Positions 59,362 to 64,000 of a DNA stretch of 64,000 bases are shown piece by piece. How positions within the stretch are numbered: position 1 is the stretch's first letter; each line of letters opens with the position of its first letter. The position numbers and the translations under genes were made by a program. The stretch covers positions 269,658 through 333,657 of the forward strand of contig JAEUKB010000085.1 of assembly GCA_016794365.1 (NCBI GenBank). Reading direction: 5' to 3'. The notes beneath the pieces are model-generated. The model searched no databases and was not told where the DNA came from. It worked only from the letters and a program-made list of their open reading frames with translations. This DNA comes from Myxococcales bacterium. Its GTDB lineage: Bacteria > Myxococcota_A > Polyangia > Palsa-1104 > JAEUJZ01.

Positions 59362-62300
59362 CTAGTAGCGCAGCGGCAGACGAAGCCCAGCTTGCACCTT
59401 GAAGCGGTTGATGGTGTCTTCGAGGAAGCTAAAGCCTCGCTCGATGCGTTCTAAGCTGATCTGACCGACGGTGAGATCGGACATTTGAAGCTCTCCGTAG
59501 CCGCGATAGCGAGCGGCGGCATTGCCCAAAAGGCCCCACTCGGCCAGACCGCACATGCGGATGTACAGACCGAAGCGCTTGCAGAGCTGAAGATCGAAGG
59601 TGCTGACGCCAAACTGGATGCGCACCGTATCGAGCCGGAGCTTTTCTCGCAGCGGATCGGACACTTGGTTGGTCAGAAGCTGGCTCGTCACAAGCTTCGC
59701 GGCTGGATCGCCGTAATCAATGGCACGCGCGCCGCCGACCGTCGTTGCCGATGGATTGGGACGACCGCCGCGCACCGCATCCGCCGAGTCACCAAGGAGC
59801 AGGAAGCTCGCGCAGTCTGCCGCCGACAGACCGTCTGACGAAAGACACTCGAACTTTAGCTCGCGGACACGGCCTCGGAGCGCGACTTCGACGTTGCGCT
59901 GCTGATCGTTTTGGTCAAAGTCACGCGTTCCACCGAGCACCTCGACGTACGGCGTATCGGGCCAGCGCGCGGTCTTGGAAAACGCAATCTTGCTGTCGCC
60001 TTTGACGTGAAACTCACCGCGCAGACCGGGAACGAAGAACACGCCGCTATCGACGCGAATGACTCCGTTCATGGCAATGTCATCGAGCGGACCGGCTACA
60101 TCGAATGCCTGCGTCGATAAGCGAAGGTCCGCGATGTTGTTAAAGACCCGGAAGGTGCCGCGCGTGCGCACCGAGATGCCGAGCTTGATCTGCGACAGAA
60201 AGTCGTCTCCGTCCCAAAACGGCTTCTCTTCTTCGACGATGCGTCGAGCGGACAAGAAGCGGTCTGTGGGATCGTAGTCTTGCATGTAACGACCAGCCAC
60301 CACTTCGATGTCACCAAGTAGGCTGACTCCGTCACGATTTCCGGTCAGCGTCAGGCCGCGCGCGGAAGACATCTCGACGTTGTAGACGCCCGACGAGCTG
60401 TGACGGACGTTTTCCATCTTGATCGCCAGGTCCACGCGATCGAGCGCACGGTGCCAGGCATTGCGAATGAAGCCGCCCATGCCGTTGTGATCGATGCGTC
60501 CGCTCAGCTCGATTTTTCCGTCGCCGTCCACCAAACCAGCGAGAGCGACACCAGCGGGACTGCCTTCGCCCCGACCGATGATGATGCGTCCGTCGTCGCC
60601 CGAGCCAGCGCGCAGAAAACGAATCGTGCCGCGTGAAAACGACAGCTCATGAAAGCGTCGCAGGTTCAAAAACACTTCGTGCGCGGTCAGCGTTCCTTCG
60701 ACGATGGGCTGCTCGATGGTGCCGGTGATCTTCAGCAAATCCAGCCCGAAGCGACCGCGCGCTTCCGCGACGTTGCGCGCAAACGGCCACTGAAGCAGAC
60801 GAGCCGATACATCGCCGCGTAGCTCGAAGCTGATCCTGCCAAGCTGAAGCGGCGTGTAGCGCGAAACCTCGACGAAGCCACGCACCAGCGTCACCGAGTT
60901 ATCGACGAGCAGCTTCAGGCTCTCTAGCTCAGCGCGATCGGACCGCAGCACCAGCTTGCCACCTTGGATCTCGAGCGGCGTATCCAGCTCGTGCGGCTCG
61001 ATCTGGGCACTGCGCAGCTCCATCGTTCCAACGGGCTGAAGGCTGGACAGTGGCCCGGTGATGCGCAGATCGACGCTGGCTTCCCCTTGGGTCCGACGGA
61101 ACACCGAGCGCAATAGATGCTCCAGCAGCTCCAGCCGAACCTGACCACGCACACGCAGATCGGAATCGACGGGACTGAGCAGCCCGGAAAAACGCACCGC
61201 TCCGGTCTCACCCAAGGCTGGACGAGCGCTCGTCGAGAGCGCAGCGACATCCCCGGCACTTCGCTCGCCGCCCCAGCGCTGACTGACAAAGCGCGCCTGT
61301 CCCAGCTCTAGATCGCGTCCGTCGAAGCAAGAAAAGACATCGCCGTCGTTAAAGGCCAGGTAACGCTGCTCTTCTCCTTCGTCGGTGACCGTCTTGACCG
61401 CGAGCAGTGCCCGATTGAGCCGCAGCGTCGCACCAAACAGCCGCGACTCACTTTCCGTCGGTGTTCGTGATGCGAGCACCGGACAGCCAATGCCCTTCGC
61501 AAACAGCGGATCGGGTCCAAACAGCGAGCGAGGATCGTCGCCGAAGCGCAGTCGCAGCTCGCCACTTCCCGACACCGACACGTCCCCGATTTGGGCCAGC
61601 TCTGGCAGCAGCTTCTGCGCGAGCAGATCACACGCAAGCGTCGTCGCTGATGTCCGACCGTTAACTGGCTGCTCGACGGACTTTACAAAATACGGAGGCA
61701 GCGGACAGCCAAAGCGAATCGACAGATCCCCACGAGGCAGACCGCCAGCCATCGTCAGAACACCGTCGATGTCGAATGAATCGAACAGTCGTCCGCTGAT
61801 CTTGGTGCCGCCGTCCGTCGGTGTAAAGCCAAGCTCGGCTTGTCCCAGCGTCAGGACGCGCACCACCATCCCGAGCATGCCAAACAGCGGCTCTCGCTCG
61901 GCCAGCACCAAGCCACCTTCGATCACGGGACCAAGCGCCGTCGGCAGCCGTCCTTGCACCTTGAAGTCGGACACCGAGAGCTTGCCCTCGAACACCGGCC
62001 ACAGCGGCTGAAGCGTCCCGAGCATCCGCAGCTTGCCCGAGAGTGTTCCATCGACAACCATCGGCAAGCCTTGGACAATCGGCATCTTTCCAATCGGCAG
62101 CTTCGCAAACTCCACCGTTGCGTCGAGCGGTCGTCCTCGCTCATGGCGCAGCGTCGCCGACGAAGTCAGCCGTCCAGAATCAAGCGTCGCCGAGAGCTGT
62201 CGCAAGATCGCCTGCGTCTGCGAGAGCTGCGCAGCCACCGACACCGCGTCAAACTGCCCACCGAGCACCGTCAGCTTCGGCACCGAAAGATCAACTTCTC

Positions 62301-64000
62301 CGACGGGACGGCCCATCGTTCCCGTCACATCGATCTTGCCCGAAATCATGCCGCTGATGTCTTGTCCGGGCGCAAGCAGTCCGACGCTGACACCGGAAAC
62401 CGCCGCCTTCACAGTCAACAGCGGATCGTCGGGTCTCGTCGAGACATCTTTGGTAAAGAGCTGAAGCGCTCCGTCGCCGCTCACGGAGCCATCTTTGCCT
62501 TGGGCCTTGAGCGACAACAGGTTGAGCTTGCCGTCATGCAGCGCAAACTCCGTCGCCAGCTCGTCGATCTTGCGACCAAACAGATCGAGATCCTTGACGA
62601 AGAACTCACCGCGCGACGCTTCGGGACGCAAAATCCGTCCTCCGAGACGGAACTTCGTCTGCGCTTCGCCCGCCTGACCGCTGACGCCAAAGAACTGCAG
62701 CACGCGTCCGAGCGGCGCGCCACGGCCTGACATCTCCATCACCGGAATGTCGAGCTTTCCGTCGCTGGGACCGACTGCACCGTGATCCGAGCGCAGCATC
62801 AGCGTATCGCCGCTCAGCTGAAGCTGCCGATACAGCACCGTCTCGGGCGTGTAGATAAACGATCCTGCCAGCTTCATGTCCTTCGGCAGCGGATCGTGAC
62901 GAGCCAAGCGCTCGACTTGGGCATCGACGCGCTCAATCACGACGCGCTCTGGATGCGCATGCTTGGCCAAGCTGCCCCCAAGGCGCATCGATCCTTTCAG
63001 ACGACCAGCGACGATGGGCTGCAAGATCTTGGGCATGATCCCGACCTGCGCCGGATCGGTTCCTTGCATCGAGATCTTCGCCGACCACGGCATGTCACCT
63101 GAAAAGGAAAAGTGCAGCGGCTCAGCGCGAAGCTGTCCGCCGAGCGCGTTCGCTGTCACCTTCGGCATGTGTAAGTCGCTGCCTTTGAGCGTGAAGCGCG
63201 AGCGCGCTGCCGAGATCGGAATCGACGCAATCAGCGCTTCCACGTCGGCCACTTGGCCTTCAATCACGACTGAGCGACCGTCACCTTGCAGCGGAAAGTT
63301 CTGGACGTGAAAGTCTTGGCTAAGACACGGCGACAGACGACCGCTGATGGTCGTCGGAAGCGTCGAGGACAGCGCGCCATAGAAGCGAACCCGTCCACGA
63401 GGCTGTCCCGACAGAAGTCCGCCCGGAACCAGCTTGGCCAGGCCATTTCCGCTCGTGAACGACAGATCGAGCTGCACGCCAGTGTCGCAGTACGTGTCGA
63501 GAAGCTTGCCATCGACTTCGACATCCGCGTCGGCAGCCTTGACCTTGCCACGGAATACCAGGTCTTGTTTGCGACTCGCGCGCGCACCAAACCGTCGCAG
63601 CTCGAGGTTGCGCAGCGGGAAGACAAACTCGCCACTTCCTTCGGGGCCCGGTGAACCCAACACCAGCTCGCCGCTGTCGGCATTCATCGGAGCGACCTCG
63701 TAGACGAAGCTCTGAAGTCCGGGCTTGGTCTCGGCGGGATCGGACGAAAAACGCATCGTCAGCGCGCCCTTTACACCCTCGACACGACCGTGCCAGCCAG
63801 GAAAGGACATCTGATAGCTGACGTTCGCGAAGGTCAGGCCTTCTCCGTCGATGGTGATGCGCAAGTGTCCGGGGCTTGGCGGTGCGCTCTCGGGCCTGGG
63901 CTTTTTGCCCGACATGGTGGCGACGATGTTGACCTCGTTGCCGAACATCGGGCCGGTGACGTTGGGTGGATACAGACGACGAACTTGAATCGGGCGAATG
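59362..64000 (-). CDS. tamB: TamB-type translocation and assembly module protein, N-terminus beyond the window
   Basis: 1545 visible residues; the frame stays open to the right edge, so the N-terminus is missing. The protein is beta-repetitive throughout, alternating short strands with Gly/Asp turns, as in the taco-shaped AsmA-like proteins that carry lipids or barrel precursors across the periplasm. The C-terminal segment (ADCASFLLLGDSADAV; LVTSQLLTNQVSDPLREKL; LDTVRIQFGVSTFD) is the conserved TamB domain, ending in RLPLRY. The last 150 residues keep two or three cysteines (CKRFGLYIRMCGLAEW). TamA would be expected to the right of the window. Partial, but family assignment is strong. Confidence 0.93.
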   Translation of the reverse strand, partial: IRPIQVRRLYPPNVTGPMFGNEVNIVATMSGKKPRPESAPPSPGHLRITIDGEGLTFANVSYQMSFPGWHGRVEGVKGALTMRFSSDPAETKPGLQSFVYEVAPMNADSGELVLGSPGPEGSGEFVFPLRNLELRRFGARASRKQDLVFRGKVKAADADVEVDGKLLDTYCDTGVQLDLSFTSGNGLAKLVPGGLLSGQPRGRVRFYGALSSTLPTTISGRLSPCLSQDFHVQNFPLQGDGRSVVIEGQVADVEALIASIPISAARSRFTLKGSDLHMPKVTANALGGQLRAEPLHFSFSGDMPWSAKISMQGTDPAQVGIMPKILQPIVAGRLKGSMRLGGSLAKHAHPERVVIERVDAQVERLARHDPLPKDMKLAGSFIYTPETVLYRQLQLSGDTLMLRSDHGAVGPSDGKLDIPVMEMSGRGAPLGRVLQFFGVSGQAGEAQTKFRLGGRILRPEASRGEFFVKDLDLFGRKIDELATEFALHDGKLNLLSLKAQGKDGSVSGDGALQLFTKDVSTRPDDPLLTVKAAVSGVSVGLLAPGQDISGMISGKIDVTGTMGRPVGEVDLSVPKLTVLGGQFDAVSVAAQLSQTQAILRQLSATLDSGRLTSSATLRHERGRPLDATVEFAKLPIGKMPIVQGLPMVVDGTLSGKLRMLGTLQPLWPVFEGKLSVSDFKVQGRLPTALGPVIEGGLVLAEREPLFGMLGMVVRVLTLGQAELGFTPTDGGTKISGRLFDSFDIDGVLTMAGGLPRGDLSIRFGCPLPPYFVKSVEQPVNGRTSATTLACDLLAQKLLPELAQIGDVSVSGSGELRLRFGDDPRSLFGPDPLFAKGIGCPVLASRTPTESESRLFGATLRLNRALLAVKTVTDEGEEQRYLAFNDGDVFSCFDGRDLELGQARFVSQRWGGERSAGDVAALSTSARPALGETGAVRFSGLLSPVDSDLRVRGQVRLELLEHLLRSVFRRTQGEASVDLRITGPLSSLQPVGTMELRSAQIEPHELDTPLEIQGGKLVLRSDRAELESLKLLVDNSVTLVRGFVEVSRYTPLQLGRISFELRGDVSARLLQWPFARNVAEARGRFGLDLLKITGTIEQPIVEGTLTAHEVFLNLRRFHELSFSRGTIRFLRAGSGDDGRIIIGRGEGSPAGVALAGLVDGDGKIELSGRIDHNGMGGFIRNAWHRALDRVDLAIKMENVRHSSSGVYNVEMSSARGLTLTGNRDGVSLLGDIEVVAGRYMQDYDPTDRFLSARRIVEEEKPFWDGDDFLSQIKLGISVRTRGTFRVFNNIADLRLSTQAFDVAGPLDDIAMNGVIRVDSGVFFVPGLRGEFHVKGDSKIAFSKTARWPDTPYVEVLGGTRDFDQNDQQRNVEVALRGRVRELKFECLSSDGLSAADCASFLLLGDSADAVRGGRPNPSATTVGGARAIDYGDPAAKLVTSQLLTNQVSDPLREKLRLDTVRIQFGVSTFDLQLCKRFGLYIRMCGLAEWGLLGNAAARYRGYGELQMSDLTVGQISLERIERGFSFLEDTINRFKVQAGLRLPLRY

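Noticed and set aside
1..64000. tRNA or rRNA genes
   Set aside because: No cloverleaf with conserved TTC-loop or rRNA core sequence was found on either strand by eye; a covariance scan would be needed to exclude short ncRNAs.

Overview
The window looks like chromosome from a myxobacterium-like deltaproteobacterial lineage (Myxococcota or a close relative). This is inferred, not proven. The signs are two active Ser/Thr kinases and one pseudokinase, one kinase with a zinc ribbon and one with a PEGA-like domain; two TonB-type receptors with carboxypeptidase-regulatory N-termini; several lipoproteins, one with the Asp-Met-rich tail seen in myxobacteria; an ECF sigma/anti-sigma pair; an S-adenosylhomocysteinase; and moderately high G+C. 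There are no rRNA, tRNA, CRISPR, phage or insertion-sequence transposase genes that I can see. Most of it is core and envelope genome, with short repeats in the gaps between genes.

Layout. 1-5 kb: a truncated AAA ATPase (minus), a CcmH-like lipoprotein (plus), a small probable winged-helix protein and glycogen branching enzyme GlgB (minus). 5-18.6 kb, all minus: a double-length ATP-grasp (D-Ala-D-Ala-ligase-like) protein; an overlapping set of lipoprotein, TonB receptor and lytic transglycosylase; then a Ser/Thr kinase followed by a metallophosphoesterase. 18.7-25.5 kb: a secreted beta-rich protein, a polytopic membrane protein, accA, threonine aldolase, a TPR lipoprotein and a ParE toxin-antitoxin pair. 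25.6-38 kb: smc, an MMPL/RND exporter, a glycolipid-type group (GT-C, flippase-like, GT4), an unknown secreted protein and a polysaccharide deacetylase. 38-47 kb: a minus-strand envelope operon (YXWGXW protein, phosphoesterase lipoprotein, pseudokinase, a 34-residue membrane peptide, deacetylase), a kinase/TPR pair, and the sigma/anti-sigma pair. 47.3-54.1 kb: a segment bounded by two inverted copies of a 124-bp structured repeat, holding a small membrane protein, thyX, a histidine kinase, rhomboid protease, a TonB receptor and a cupin. 54-64 kb: a phosphoesterase, two unknown proteins, and an operon of tamB, ahcY and a Tat-type PHP phosphoesterase.

How it fits together. Much of the coding capacity serves the envelope: TamB, TonB receptors, a lytic transglycosylase, a deacetylase, glycosyltransferases, an MMPL exporter and a rhomboid protease. 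It is mixed with kinase, sigma-factor and phosphoesterase regulation. The most notable non-gene signals are the 124-bp inverted-repeat element with a GNRA-capped hairpin and a compensated stem, a 22-bp divergent gap with overlapping -10 boxes that points to leaderless transcription both ways, a 42-bp tandem repeat beside the toxin-antitoxin pair, and a family of GATTCCTTTCG intergenic repeats.
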